Positions 35,123-44,542 of a stretch of 64,000 nt of DNA are shown here, one piece after another. The stretch lies in assembly GCA_039029275.1 (NCBI GenBank), contig JBCCGL010000014.1, positions 1 through 64,000 on the forward strand. Direction: 5' to 3'. The translations under genes and the position numbers were made by a program. The stretch comes from JBCCGL01 sp039029275 (GTDB taxonomy: Bacteria > Pseudomonadota > Gammaproteobacteria > JBCCGL01). Under the pieces are notes generated by a model. It saw nothing but the letters and a program-made list of their open reading frames with translations. It did not search any database and was not told the origin of the DNA. Within the stretch, counting starts at the first letter, position 1. Each line of letters opens with the position of its first letter.

Positions 35123-35433
35123 TGAGTGATGACAAAATCGATCACTGGTTAACACGCCCCGGCACTGTGCGAAAGCTGTGGTGGATTTCTGCAGTCGTTC
35201 TGGCAATCACTGTCTTGCTGCAGTTCGTATTCAAAGTTAAGGGTTACTTTGGCGTCGACAGCTGGTTCGGCTTTGGTGCGGTTTACGGATTCGGTTGTTG
35301 CGTCGCAATGGTTTTGGTAGCCAAAGCGCTCGGCGCCGTATTAAAGCGCGGCGAGGATTACTACCACCAAACGCCCGACAACGAGAATCTGCTCAACGAC
35401 ACGCAAGAAAACGCGGGAGATAACAGTGCCTGA
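35122..35433 (+). CDS. Small membrane protein of the Mrp-type operon
   Basis: 103 residues with two predicted helices (about 20-40 and 50-72) and hydrophilic ends. The start overlaps the previous gene by one base and the stop overlaps the next by 8 bp, so it is a true member of the transcription unit. No named family was recognised. It lies between two antiporter-like subunits and may be an accessory subunit (inference). Confidence 0.8.
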   Translation: MSDDKIDHWLTRPGTVRKLWWISAVVLAITVLLQFVFKVKGYFGVDSWFGFGAVYGFGCCVAMVLVAKALGAVLKRGEDYYHQTPDNENLLNDTQENAGDNSA

Positions 35434-37126
35434 CGTTCTCTCACCAGCGTTTATTTTAATCGCCGCCGCCGCGCTAATAGGTATCGCGCGCGGCCATGTG
35501 CGCAGTGCGATTATTTTGCTCGCGCCATTGCTTACGCTGTGGGCGATTTGGCAGGTACCCAACGGTGTGGTCGCTACGATTGGATTTCTCGATTACACCA
35601 TCGAGCCGGTTGAAGGCAGCGCTTTGCGCCGCCTGTTTGCCTCTATTTTCGCGCTGATGACGGCGGTCGGTGGTTTGTATGCGTTCCGACAGGGCAAATG
35701 GTACGAGCTCGCAGCCGGCTACGCCTACGCCGCTGGCGCTATCGGTGTCAGCTTCGCGGGTGATTTGATCACGCTGTTCCTGTTTTGGGAATTCATGGCA
35801 CTGTTTTCAACCGTCGTGATTTGGTGTGGTGGCACCGCCGCGGCGCGCGCAGCGGGAATGCGTTATGCAATTTTGCATTTACTTGGCGGCATCGTTCTTA
35901 AAGTTGGCATCGTTGGCGTTGTTGTTCAGACCGGTTCAATCGATGTGCGCGCATTTGCAGCCAATGATTTTTTTACATGGATGATGCTCGCTGGCGTATT
36001 GATCAATGCGGCCGCGCCGCCGTTTTCCGCATGGATTGCCGATGCGTATCCGGAGGCTAGTGCGACCGGCTCTGTTTTCCTGTCTGCATTTACGACCAAA
36101 ACCGCCGTACTTGCGCTGATCCTTTTGTTCCCGGGTGAAGGCGTTCTGATATGGGTCGGCGTTTACATGATCATGTACGGCATTATTTACGCGCTTCTGG
36201 AAAACGATGCGCGCCGAATCCTCGCGTATTCGATCGTCAATCAGGTCGGCTTTATGGTGTGTGCGGTTGGCATAGGTACCGAGATGGCGCTGAACGGCGC
36301 GGCGGCACACGCGTTTGCGCACATCATTTACAAAGCGCTGTTGTTTATGAGCGCAGGCGTTGTTTTATACCGAACCGGAATGCGTAAGTGCACCGATTTG
36401 GGAGGCTTGTTTCGCACCATGCCGCTGACGACGTTTTGCGGCATTATCGGTGCGCTGGCAATTTCCAGTTTTCCATTGACGTCTGGTTTCACGACAAAAA
36501 GTTTGATTTCGCAGGCGGCAACCGATGAAGGTATGGCGATCGTTTACTTTTTGTTGATCGCCGCGTCCGCGGGGGTTTTTCTACACGCGGGAATAAAATT
36601 TCCCTGGTTTGTGTTTTTCCAAAAAGATTCAGGTTTACGCCCAAAAGACGCGCCGTGGAATATGGGCGCGGCGATGATAATTTTTACCGCATTGTGTCTA
36701 TTGCTCGGCATGTTTCCCGAATTGCTTTATCAGTACCTGCCCTACAAGGTTGACTACCAAGCGTACAGTGCCAGCAAGGTTGTGTTTTATCTGCAGCTCC
36801 TGCTTTTTTCGGGGCTGGCGTTTTTCCTGATGCTTCCGTGGATGCAGCGAACGCTCACCATCAGTCTCGACACCGACTGGTTGTGGCGCGTGCTTTTTCA
36901 TCGGCTCGCGATTCACACGGAACAGCTGATCGCGCGATCATCCGTTTCGATCAAAACATCAACAATGAGTAAGTTGACTGCAATAAAGACAGCTGCGGTT
37001 CGCTACCTGGGGCGTGCCGATGAAAGCGATAATCACGGCGTGTTCGCTCGGACGTGGCCGATTGGTGTGACCGGATTGTGGATTGCTGTTCTGCTTTCGA
37101 TTTATATTTTGATGTCGTTTTTTTAG
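35426..37126 (+). CDS. Antiporter-like subunit, third MrpD/NuoL-type protein lacking the TM7 lysine
   Basis: 566 residues, GTG start. FLFWEFMALFSTVVIWCGG holds the TM5 Glu. At the place where the other two copies have Lys (LALKAAIFPLHVWL, GTGKAAVMPMHRWL), this one reads GVLINAAAPPFSAWIADAYPEA with Asn, by visual alignment. The TM8 Lys (AFTTKTAVLAL) is present. A C-terminal extension of about 100 residues ends in one more helix. It is the last gene of the operon. Confidence 0.88.
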   Translation: MPDVLSPAFILIAAAALIGIARGHVRSAIILLAPLLTLWAIWQVPNGVVATIGFLDYTIEPVEGSALRRLFASIFALMTAVGGLYAFRQGKWYELAAGYAYAAGAIGVSFAGDLITLFLFWEFMALFSTVVIWCGGTAAARAAGMRYAILHLLGGIVLKVGIVGVVVQTGSIDVRAFAANDFFTWMMLAGVLINAAAPPFSAWIADAYPEASATGSVFLSAFTTKTAVLALILLFPGEGVLIWVGVYMIMYGIIYALLENDARRILAYSIVNQVGFMVCAVGIGTEMALNGAAAHAFAHIIYKALLFMSAGVVLYRTGMRKCTDLGGLFRTMPLTTFCGIIGALAISSFPLTSGFTTKSLISQAATDEGMAIVYFLLIAASAGVFLHAGIKFPWFVFFQKDSGLRPKDAPWNMGAAMIIFTALCLLLGMFPELLYQYLPYKVDYQAYSASKVVFYLQLLLFSGLAFFLMLPWMQRTLTISLDTDWLWRVLFHRLAIHTEQLIARSSVSIKTSTMSKLTAIKTAAVRYLGRADESDNHGVFARTWPIGVTGLWIAVLLSIYILMSFF

Positions 37127-37150
37127 CCCTACGATAAGTAGCGGCTGTAA

Positions 37151-37507
37151 TTACTGGTTGTTAATAAAGTAGCCCACCACTTTCCATTGCGCGTCCTGCA
37201 AGACCAGTGTCAATGTCTCGATTCTATTCGCATCATTTTCTAAGCGACTTTCATATTGCGAGACGATGTAGTCGCCGGGCGGTGCGTCCGGTAGTTTGTC
37301 AAAGCGCTGCGAGCCAATGAGTTTGCGTTTGCCACCTGCGAGCAAATCTTCTCGGGCACCGCGAATGGCAACTCCCAGTTGCTCAGCGCTGATGTTTTCT
37401 TGCAAATAGTCGGATGCGGCAGAATGCGCATCCTCGAATTTCTCAACATCAATCAGAGCCAGCCACTCCTGCGCAATTTGCTCAGTTGTGGTTTCCTGCC
37501 GGCTCAT
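37151..37507 (-). CDS. DUF4019 domain protein
   Basis: 118 residues covering one DUF4019 domain: EWLALIDVEKFEDAHSAAS, the Arg-x-x-Leu/Ile-Gly central motif (KRKLIGSQRF), DAPPGDYIVSQYES, and the ending WKVVGYFIN. No signal peptide was found, although relatives are often exported. It stands 21 bp from the DUF302 gene on the same strand, so the two may be co-transcribed. Function unknown. Confidence 0.85.
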   Translation of the reverse strand: MSRQETTTEQIAQEWLALIDVEKFEDAHSAASDYLQENISAEQLGVAIRGAREDLLAGGKRKLIGSQRFDKLPDAPPGDYIVSQYESRLENDANRIETLTLVLQDAQWKVVGYFINNQ

Positions 37508-37528
37508 GGAATTTTGACAAGGGCTGCC

Positions 37529-37990
37529 TTAGTCGGCCGACGTCGCCTTTGCAGCGAACTTGCCAAGCGCCCCGGTAACTTTTTGTAATACTGCCTCGCA
37601 GCCGGATATGTTGTGTCGCTTTGCAAGGTAAGCCGGGTCGTTATAGCTCAGCCAGACGTTGCCGGATGCATCTTCCCAGGCCAAGGCCTTTTGCGGAAGA
37701 TCGATTCCCACAGACTGTGTGCAACCCATCAACACGCTGCCAATTTTGGGGTTGCCAAAAATGATTAGCTCGGTCGGGCGTAGATCGTTGCCGACACTGG
37801 CTGCACCCGCCGCGTGATCCACACGCGCAAAAATTTTCATGCCCTTGCTTTTTAGAACGTTTTCGAGACGATCCGCCGTAGTTTTCACATCGTGCGAACT
37901 CTTGACGTTTACCAAGCCGCTGTCACTGCCAGCGAAAGCGAACGATGAAACAAGAAAAAATAGAGCGAATACGGGTAGGCGGGCAGACAT
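37529..37990 (-). CDS. DUF302 domain protein, exported
   Basis: 153 residues with a Sec signal (PVFALFFLVSSFAFA, cleavage about 21). The mature part is one DUF302 unit: VKSSHDVKTTADRLENVLKSKGMKIFARVDHAAGA, ELIIFGNPKIGSVLMGC, ALAWEDASGNVWLSYNDPAYLAKRH. This is a common small periplasmic family of unknown role. It precedes the DUF4019 gene in the direction of transcription. Confidence 0.88.
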   Translation of the reverse strand: MSARLPVFALFFLVSSFAFAGSDSGLVNVKSSHDVKTTADRLENVLKSKGMKIFARVDHAAGAASVGNDLRPTELIIFGNPKIGSVLMGCTQSVGIDLPQKALAWEDASGNVWLSYNDPAYLAKRHNISGCEAVLQKVTGALGKFAAKATSAD

Positions 37991-38215
37991 CTCTTGGATT
38001 CCTTTGATAAGTGGTGACGGCCCATACTGTAATTTGAAACGGATTCATGGGCAATTAATGCTTTGTAAGAAAAACGATCGGATGGCGTTTCTTTTAAGCA
38101 AGCGCGATTTTTGCGCGGTTAGCCCAAGCGATCGTCAATCGGCGTCACCTTAGCGCTGATCGACTGCAGTAAAATGACTCCTTCAACTCACTCAATGAAT
38201 CGTACGGATCCAAAA

Positions 38216-38575
38216 ATGATTGAATACCTGACCTTGATTTTGGCGTGTCAGCTCGCGGGTGAGCTGCTCATCAGCTCGACCGGTGCTCCACTCCCCGGTC
38301 CCGTCGCAGGCATGATTCTGCTTTTCGTGTTTTTAGTCATCAAAGGTGGGATTCCCGATGTCCTCGGTAAGGTCTCTGACGCCCTTTTAGGCAACCTTTC
38401 ATTGCTGTTTGTACCGGCGGGTGTTGGCGTAATGAGCCATCTGGAACTGCTCGGCACTGACGCCGTTCCTTTGTCAGTTGCCCTGATTGTCAGCACCGCA
38501 CTGACGATTATCGTAACCGCTGTTTTGCTGGTAGTGCTGCGAAACACAAAAACTACCAGTGAAGACAAGGGTTGA
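38216..38575 (+). CDS. lrgA: LrgA/CidA family membrane protein
   Basis: 119 residues from ATG 38216, where the domain begins (MIEYLTLILACQLAGELL); in-frame ATGs at 38174 and 38195 are alternatives. PLPGPVAGMILLFVFL and GNLSLLFVPAGVGVM are LrgA/CidA hallmarks, with four membrane helices. It works with LrgB, encoded 5 bp downstream, in holin-like control of murein hydrolases or in pyruvate/glycolate-type transport. Confidence 0.88.
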   Translation: MIEYLTLILACQLAGELLISSTGAPLPGPVAGMILLFVFLVIKGGIPDVLGKVSDALLGNLSLLFVPAGVGVMSHLELLGTDAVPLSVALIVSTALTIIVTAVLLVVLRNTKTTSEDKG

Positions 38576-38580
38576 ATGCG

Positions 38581-39300
38581 ATGCGTGAATTCCATGAAAT
38601 TTGGGTGTATCTCAGCGCGTCGCCCCTGCTGCATCTCACGCTCACCCTGGTCGCGTTTGTCCTGGCTTCAACTGTCTATCAAAGATTCGGTATGAACCCC
38701 ATTTTCAATCCGGTTTTGCTCAGTGTCATTCTGGTTGTTTTGATTTTGCGCACAACCGATACAAGCTACGAGGCATATTTTGAGGGCGCTCAGTTTGTTC
38801 ACTTTTTACTGGGGCCCGCGACAGTAGCGCTGGCCATTCCGTTGTATCGCCAGTTTGATCGGGTCAGGCATTCTCTATTTGCGATAACGGCGAGCGTACT
38901 AGCGGGGTCGGTAACGTCGGCGGCTTCCGCAGTCTACATTGCGTGGGTTTTGGAAGCTGATCTGGCATCTGTTATCTCCGTGGCGCCCAAGTCTGTTACC
39001 GCCCCTGTTGCAATGGGTATTTCCGAACAACTCGGCGGCCTGCCATCGCTGACGGCCGTCATTGTCATACTGACGGGAATTATGGGCGCAATCGTCGGAC
39101 CCCCGATTCTCAATCTTTTAAAGATAAACGACTGGTCAATCAGAGGCCTTGCAATCGGAACGGCAAGTCACGGCATCGGTACCGCGCGCGCGATTCAGGT
39201 CAACGAAGTTGCGGGTGCTTTTTCTGGCTTGGCAATGGGACTCAATGCGATAGCGACAGCGATCCTTTTACCTGTTTTCTGGCACCTGATATTCAACTGA
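38581..39300 (+). CDS. lrgB: LrgB/CidB family membrane protein
   Basis: 239 residues from ATG 38581; a TTG at 38572 is possible but less likely. FNPVLLSVILVVLILR, FLLGPATVALAIPLYRQ, SVTAPVAMGISEQLGGLPSLTAV and GTASHGIGTARAIQ are LrgB motifs. Eight or so helices. It converges on tdm with a 9-bp gap. Confidence 0.92.
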   Translation: MREFHEIWVYLSASPLLHLTLTLVAFVLASTVYQRFGMNPIFNPVLLSVILVVLILRTTDTSYEAYFEGAQFVHFLLGPATVALAIPLYRQFDRVRHSLFAITASVLAGSVTSAASAVYIAWVLEADLASVISVAPKSVTAPVAMGISEQLGGLPSLTAVIVILTGIMGAIVGPPILNLLKINDWSIRGLAIGTASHGIGTARAIQVNEVAGAFSGLAMGLNAIATAILLPVFWHLIFN

Positions 39301-39309
39301 TTTTTATGC

Positions 39310-41667
39310 TCAGGAACGTACTCTGGATTTGGTCGGATCGTAAAACGGAAAAGGAACAACCCTGGCAGGCAGTCGTTTTTGGTGCCCGTCGAGCTTGCCG
39401 ACTTCCACCTCCGTTCCTTGTGCGGCGTACTCGACCGCCATACGACATAGCGCTACGTTCTTTTTCAGAATCGGTGAGCGCACGCCGCTGGTGATTTCTC
39501 CGACCTGATTGCGACCGACATGCACGCAATCGCCATTGGCTGCGGCTTCGTCGCCGTTTAGTTCGAGCCCTACCAGTACGCGCTGCGGATTTTCTTTGCG
39601 TTTTACCAATGCCTCGCGGCCGATAAAGTTTTCTTCTTTGGTTTTTAGCGGCACGGTGAACGAAATGCCGGCTTCATACGGATCGGTTTGATCTGAAAAT
39701 TCATACCCGGCAAAAATCAACCCGGCTTCGATTCGCAACATATCAAGTGCTTCGAGTCCCATCGGCACCAAACCGTGCGGCTGTCCCGCCTCCCAGATCG
39801 CGTCCCAAACGGCTGGCGCATCTTTCGGGTGGCAAAAAACCTCGTAGCCGAGCTCGCCCGTGTAGCCCGTGCGCGAGACGATTAACGGAATGCCGTGTTC
39901 GTCGCCGATGCGCGCCACCGAAAAACGAAACCATTCGAGTTCTTCAACGGTGGCCTGGTCCGGACGTGTCCAGACAATCTGTTTGAGGATGTCGCGGCTG
40001 TTGGGTCCTTGCACCTGAACGTTGTGCAACTGATCGGTCGAGTTTCGCACCCACGCGTGAAGTCCCAGTTCCTGCGCCTGTTGACGCAGCCAGTTGCCGC
40101 TGCTGTCGCAGCCGCCGATCCAGCGAAAGTTGTCCGGGCCCAGGCGAAATACGGTGCCGTCATCGATCATCCCGCCCGTCTCGTAACACATTGCGGTGTA
40201 TACGACCTGGCCGACGGCGAGCTTGCGGATGTTGCGCGTGACGCAGGTCTGCAGCAATTTTTCAGCGTCCGGCCCCAACACCTCGTACTTGCGCAGCGGG
40301 GACAGGTCGATCATGGCGGCTTTTTCGCGGCACGCCCAGTATTCATCCACCGCTCCCGTTTTGGTGTAGCTGTTGGCCAGCCAGTATCCGGCGTATTCGG
40401 TGAAGTTGCGCGTGTGTTGCGAGCTGCGCGCGTGAAAGCCGGTTTCTTTGGTTAGTTGGGGTTCAGCGTCTGGAGTCATTCTGTAGGCTACCGCTCTTTT
40501 GAAAGTTTCGTTGGCCGAATAAACGCGCAGGTGAATATCGGTTGGGTTCCAGCCATTGGCTGCGTCGATGTCGCAGGGGCACGCCGATGACACGCACACC
40601 ATGTCTTTGAGCGCGCGCACGAGCACGTAATCGCCGGGGCGCGACCAGGGGGCGTCGAAATACATCTGATTGGTTTCGTCGACACCGGTGTTAAAAAAGT
40701 AATTGATCGCCATCCATCCGCCGCGCGCGGCGATACCAAAGGGCGCGAGTGCCTCGTTAAAGTTATCTGAGCAATTCACATGGCCGGGATAGCCCATGTT
40801 GTCGTAGTAGCGCGGAGTGCACGCGGTGCCGTAGCTGTCGTGCCGACCACAGGTGTCGTGAACGACCTCGACCAGCGCTTCAAAGTCCTGATCGTAGAAT
40901 TTTGCCGCAAGTCCGGGTGCGGGGTATGCGGCGCCAACCATGTGCCGCGTGACCGTCGCGTCGAGGCATCGCTCGATACCCTTGTCCAGGTTTCGCGTGT
41001 CAAAGCACTGAAAGTCGGAGCACTCACGCCCTTGCACGTCGATTACCTGAATGTACTCGCCTGCTTTGACTTCATAGGCAAACGCGGTGCGCGCGGGTAT
41101 GCGCACATCAATCCGTGGATCGGCCAGCGGTTCTGGTAACTCGACCAGCTCACTCGCAGCGTCAGGGTTGATGCGGTGAACAAACGCGATGAGGTCGGTG
41201 GCCGTGTCCTGTTCGTGCGACAACATGAAATGTCCGGGTGAGCCGACAATGCACGTGCAATCCGCTTCAGCAGTAAAGGCTACGCTTTCACCGGCCCGGG
41301 CCTCGTTTTCGAACAGGCGATAGCCACTGGCACTGCGAACATCAATCCCGTAGCGCTTGAGTTTGGCGTTTACCCCGTAGAAATCACCGCCGTTGTTGGC
41401 ATTGAGCGCCTTGGCAATGCCGGGAACAGGAACCACCGTGCCCTTGCCCAACAGGCCGGGTTGATTCTCGCCCGTTTTCGACCAGGCGCTGATTTCGGCG
41501 ACCTGCAACCCCTCGGGATTGACTACGCGAATCTCGTCGCCAGCCATAATCGATAGCACGGTTATTCCGCCGGCGCGCACAACGTAGCGTTCGACACCTG
41601 GCGGCAGCACGTTCATTCCTGGTTCGAGAATGCGATTGCTTAAAATATCAAAAGCGTTTGCGACCAT
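39310..41667 (-). CDS. tdm: TMAO demethylase (Tdm): DUF1989 domain fused to T-protein domain
   Basis: 785 residues. Residues 1-400 are DUF1989-type (YVVRAGGITVLSIMAGDEIRVV, VIDVQGRECSDFQCFDTRN). Cys273 (VHDTCGRHDSYG), Cys299 (GHVNCSDN) and Cys363/365 (SSACPCD) are candidate zinc ligands. Residues about 410-785 are a GcvT-like folate domain (YEVLGPDAEKLLQTC, GGMIDDGTVFRLG, VQGPNSRDIL, RTGYTGELGYEVF, EALDMLRIEAGL). This architecture is that of Methylocella silvestris Tdm, which converts TMAO to dimethylamine and formaldehyde, the latter conjugated to tetrahydrofolate. The start is supported by CGGAGAG. It appears to be the last gene of the gntR operon. Sarcosine-type demethylation by a paralogue is the main alternative. 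Confidence 0.85.
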   Translation of the reverse strand: MVANAFDILSNRILEPGMNVLPPGVERYVVRAGGITVLSIMAGDEIRVVNPEGLQVAEISAWSKTGENQPGLLGKGTVVPVPGIAKALNANNGGDFYGVNAKLKRYGIDVRSASGYRLFENEARAGESVAFTAEADCTCIVGSPGHFMLSHEQDTATDLIAFVHRINPDAASELVELPEPLADPRIDVRIPARTAFAYEVKAGEYIQVIDVQGRECSDFQCFDTRNLDKGIERCLDATVTRHMVGAAYPAPGLAAKFYDQDFEALVEVVHDTCGRHDSYGTACTPRYYDNMGYPGHVNCSDNFNEALAPFGIAARGGWMAINYFFNTGVDETNQMYFDAPWSRPGDYVLVRALKDMVCVSSACPCDIDAANGWNPTDIHLRVYSANETFKRAVAYRMTPDAEPQLTKETGFHARSSQHTRNFTEYAGYWLANSYTKTGAVDEYWACREKAAMIDLSPLRKYEVLGPDAEKLLQTCVTRNIRKLAVGQVVYTAMCYETGGMIDDGTVFRLGPDNFRWIGGCDSSGNWLRQQAQELGLHAWVRNSTDQLHNVQVQGPNSRDILKQIVWTRPDQATVEELEWFRFSVARIGDEHGIPLIVSRTGYTGELGYEVFCHPKDAPAVWDAIWEAGQPHGLVPMGLEALDMLRIEAGLIFAGYEFSDQTDPYEAGISFTVPLKTKEENFIGREALVKRKENPQRVLVGLELNGDEAAANGDCVHVGRNQVGEITSGVRSPILKKNVALCRMAVEYAAQGTEVEVGKLDGHQKRLPARVVPFPFYDPTKSRVRS

Positions 41668-41688
41668 TATTCTCTCCGAATTTGCGTT

Positions 41689-42225
41689 TCATTGAGCGTC
41701 ATCGGTTTGTTTGTTTGGTACCACGTCTTTCAGTGCAGCTTTGCCGTTGTCCATCACCATCAGCACTGCAACGCCGCCGTTGGTTAAGTCTTTTTCCAGC
41801 GCCAGCGCTTTTTCTTTTGGCGCAAAAAAAGCTTCTATTCCGTATTTCACGCTCAGCGAGCCGTTGCTGCGCGAATGGTTTTGTACTCGACCACGTAAAT
41901 AGTGACCTTTGTCCGGTCGTGCTAATACGACATTATCGTACTCGTATAGCCCGTTTTCGCCCTTTTTCAGTTGTACGAAGACCGGCTCGTTGGTGCGAAT
42001 CGGGGTGTCCTTTAACGCTTCAGGCATCTCAATTCGAGAAATGTCGTAACGCAAACGCGCATAATTTCCGCGAAAAAGCGAGCGCGGATCGTACGGTACA
42101 GTCGCAATACGAACTTCGGTGCCGCGCCACAGCGGCATGGCTGCATTCAGGTATTGCGCGCACAGTACGGCGAACTGAAAAACAATGGCGGTGATTAGCG
42201 CGAGCGATGCGACTTTCTTGATCAT
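41689..42225 (-). CDS. GDYXXLXY family protein
   Basis: 178 residues, one N-terminal membrane helix (about 7-30), the rest probably periplasmic. The name motif appears as SLFRGNYARLRYDIS, with Asn for the usual Asp. Such proteins occur almost always next to a DUF2157 protein; here the DUF2157 gene overlaps by 4 bp. Molecular role unknown. It separates the gntR and DUF2157 genes from tdm, 21 bp away. Confidence 0.9.
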   Translation of the reverse strand: MIKKVASLALITAIVFQFAVLCAQYLNAAMPLWRGTEVRIATVPYDPRSLFRGNYARLRYDISRIEMPEALKDTPIRTNEPVFVQLKKGENGLYEYDNVVLARPDKGHYLRGRVQNHSRSNGSLSVKYGIEAFFAPKEKALALEKDLTNGGVAVLMVMDNGKAALKDVVPNKQTDDAQ

Positions 42226-43514
42226 GCGCTTGCCATCCTGCGTTTCCAGTAACGCGCTGAAGCGAGCATCACAATGGCGAAAAATCCGAATACCAATGCG
42301 CCACCGACGTAGCTACCGATCAAGTCAAAGTAGCGCATCAACCCGATACCGAGGATCAGCACGATGCCGAGAAAATAGTGTTGCGACTTGCCTATCGAGA
42401 GACCGCGAATAATCAGACGAACACCGGCGATAATCGCAACCACATTGATCAGAATCTGCATCGCAACGTCGGTGTGCGGGTGCGCTACCAGCGCAGGGAT
42501 GAGAAATATGACAACGATCGACGCGATCGAAACCAGCGTCGTGCGTGGCCGGCTGGCGCGAATGCCAAGGATGGCGGCAGTCGTTAGCAGGGTGACAAAG
42601 CTGATCGTGATCAACGCGTGCGAGCGGTGCCAGTAGTAAAGCTCGTCCCAAAAAAATTCAAAGCTAGCGAGAAACAAAAACAGCACACCAAAACGCAGAC
42701 TCCAGAGTTCCAGCAAGGCACCGTAGTCTTTGGCAGTGTTTGATTCGCGTGAATTGAGCCACTGTGAGAACGCCCAGTAGAGCATGGCAATTGCGGCCGA
42801 AACGGGGACACTAATGGCGATCAAATAGCGCTCGTGCTCAACGCCGATCAGCTGCCACAGGGTGGCTTCGAAGACAAATGCTGAACCTACCATCGTCAGC
42901 AAAAATAAAATCACACTGCGTGAGTTTCCGAGTAGCACGTAAATAGCGGCAGCGAGAAATAACGGCGCTGACCATGTGCTGTAGCCGAAACTGAGCTCCA
43001 GCACATACCAGATGCCAGCGAGAACCAGCGTCTGGATCATCAACCATGCGTTGCGTGTAATTAACGCGAAAGGAAGTGTCCCGAGTGCCCACCAATAAAC
43101 GCCGTCGGGCATGTGTTCGCCGAGGTGGTAGATTTGCGCGATCAGAATGATCGATGCGCCAAAAAATAAATTGCCCAGAAAGAAAACAATGCAGGCAATT
43201 TTTTCATCACCGCTACGGAACTTGCGCAAGCCAAATACCTGAGTGCCAACCGTCAGCAACATGAGACCACCCATGCGCAGCTCGCGCGGAATATCCTCCC
43301 AATTGCCGCCGATTAGAACGATAAGTGCGAGACCAACGAATAAATAACCAAGCGCAAGGAGCAGACGATAACCGAACGAGGACGAATCACCCTCGAACTC
43401 GATACCGTAGCGAGCACAAATTTTTTGTGCTTGTTCCTGAGTAATCAGATCCTCGCGAACCCACTCGTCAATCTCTCCGCGCAGGTCGCGTTTGAAAAGC
43501 CGGATTAGTCGCAT
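42222..43514 (-). CDS. DUF2157 membrane protein
   Basis: 430 residues. The N-terminal cytoplasmic part (EIDEWVREDLITQEQAQKICARYG) is the DUF2157 signature, followed by about 12 hydrophobic helices. It is partner of the GDYXXLXY protein. It lies 24 bp after gntR on the same strand, so it would be read with gntR and tdm. The function is unknown. Confidence 0.88.
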   Translation of the reverse strand: MRLIRLFKRDLRGEIDEWVREDLITQEQAQKICARYGIEFEGDSSSFGYRLLLALGYLFVGLALIVLIGGNWEDIPRELRMGGLMLLTVGTQVFGLRKFRSGDEKIACIVFFLGNLFFGASIILIAQIYHLGEHMPDGVYWWALGTLPFALITRNAWLMIQTLVLAGIWYVLELSFGYSTWSAPLFLAAAIYVLLGNSRSVILFLLTMVGSAFVFEATLWQLIGVEHERYLIAISVPVSAAIAMLYWAFSQWLNSRESNTAKDYGALLELWSLRFGVLFLFLASFEFFWDELYYWHRSHALITISFVTLLTTAAILGIRASRPRTTLVSIASIVVIFLIPALVAHPHTDVAMQILINVVAIIAGVRLIIRGLSIGKSQHYFLGIVLILGIGLMRYFDLIGSYVGGALVFGFFAIVMLASARYWKRRMASA

Positions 43515-43538
43515 AGACAGCCCAGATGCATCCGCGAG

Positions 43539-44258
43539 CTAGTGCGCGTCCAGCCCCAAAAGATGCGAGCGCGCTTTATTCAAGTGCTCAGTGATCGCAT
43601 CGACCGCTTCTTCCATGTCGCGCGCGACAATCGCATCGAACAGACGGCGATGTTGTTGGTTGTAGCGCTCAATGCGTTTGTGGTTCAAGACTTTGGTTTT
43701 AACACTCGACCATTGACTGTGATGTCGAATATCGCTGAGCTGGCGATAGAGCCATTTCATCAGCGGGTTTTGCGTGCAGTCGGCCAACGCAAGGTGAAAC
43801 TCGCTGTCTGCCTCGCTGAATGCTTCGGCATCGTGTAACGCGTTTTCCATTTTCAAAACGGATCGACGCAGGTTGTCGAGGTCGTGCGAATTGGCGTTCA
43901 TGACGGCAAGACGGACTATCTGGGTCTCAATCCCGATGCGCACGTCAATCAGCTCGAGCGGGCTGGTGGCGCGTGCGATGTCGCTCTCAATGCTGTCCCC
44001 CTGGACATTGACAAAAGTGCCGCTGCCAACTTTGCGCGTGACAAAACCGGCGTCTTCCAGATACTTGAGCGCCTCGCGCACCGTACCCCGCGACGTGTTG
44101 TACTTTTCTGCCAGTGCGCGCTCGGCGGGCAAGCGCTCGTGGATTCGGTACATACCGGCCTGAATCTCGTTGCGTAACTCGGTAATCAGGCGCGCCGCGC
44201 TGCCCGTTGCCAAAGCAGGTTGATCCGAACCGTTTGCATTGTTAGTCGGTGTCGCCAT
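43539..44258 (-). CDS. GntR family regulator (FadR/FCD type)
   Basis: 239 residues. N-terminal winged helix: IHERLPAERALAEKYNTSRGTVREALKYLEDAGFVTRKVGSGTFV (about 36-82). C-terminal FCD all-helical effector domain with metal-binding His/Asp candidates (EADSEFHLALADCTQNPLM; AIVARDMEEAVDAITEHLNKA). It is divergent from gmaS and leads a same-strand run that ends with tdm. Boxes of the type TTGGTACTAA lie in the spacer between its start and gmaS. It probably represses both directions until a methylated-amine metabolite binds (inference). Confidence 0.9.
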   Translation of the reverse strand: MATPTNNANGSDQPALATGSAARLITELRNEIQAGMYRIHERLPAERALAEKYNTSRGTVREALKYLEDAGFVTRKVGSGTFVNVQGDSIESDIARATSPLELIDVRIGIETQIVRLAVMNANSHDLDNLRRSVLKMENALHDAEAFSEADSEFHLALADCTQNPLMKWLYRQLSDIRHHSQWSSVKTKVLNHKRIERYNQQHRRLFDAIVARDMEEAVDAITEHLNKARSHLLGLDAH

Positions 44259-44276
44259 CGTTTCGCATCGTTACTT

Positions 44277-44296
44277 TTGGTACTAATTGGTACTAA
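44277..44296. promoter_or_regulatory. Tandem operator boxes next to gntR
   Basis: TTGGTACTAA occurs twice in perfect tandem. Each unit is close to the TTGGTACCAA palindrome typical of FCD-type GntR sites. The pair begins 18 bp upstream of the gntR start codon, a position fit for autorepression. Confidence 0.65.
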
Positions 44297-44423
44297 ATAT
44301 ACACTCGACTACCTGGCGTGTGCAACCAATCAAAACAGGGAAATTAAGTGAATATTACATAAAATACTGTTTTTAAAATAATTATTTGATTTATGTTAAT
44401 GGATTGTTAACAGCCGGGTAAAA

Positions 44424-44514
44424 AACCAATGGTAATTTATTTGTACCAATGTGGTTTTTTCGAAATCGCTGTGGTACAACTGAAGGTGCTCAGGCACGTC
44501 TGTGGAGTACCACA
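44424..44514. promoter_or_regulatory. Operator-like boxes upstream of gmaS
   Basis: ACCAATGGTA (44425-44434), TTGTACCAA (44441-44449), GTGGTACAAC (44471-44480) and the dyad TGTGG-AGTA-CCACA (44501-44514) share the GGTAC/GTACC core of the tandem boxes near gntR. They occupy the 120 bp before the gmaS ribosome site and could cover its promoter. Confidence 0.5.
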
Positions 44515-44542
44515 AAACCAACACCGCACCCTGGAGGAATAC

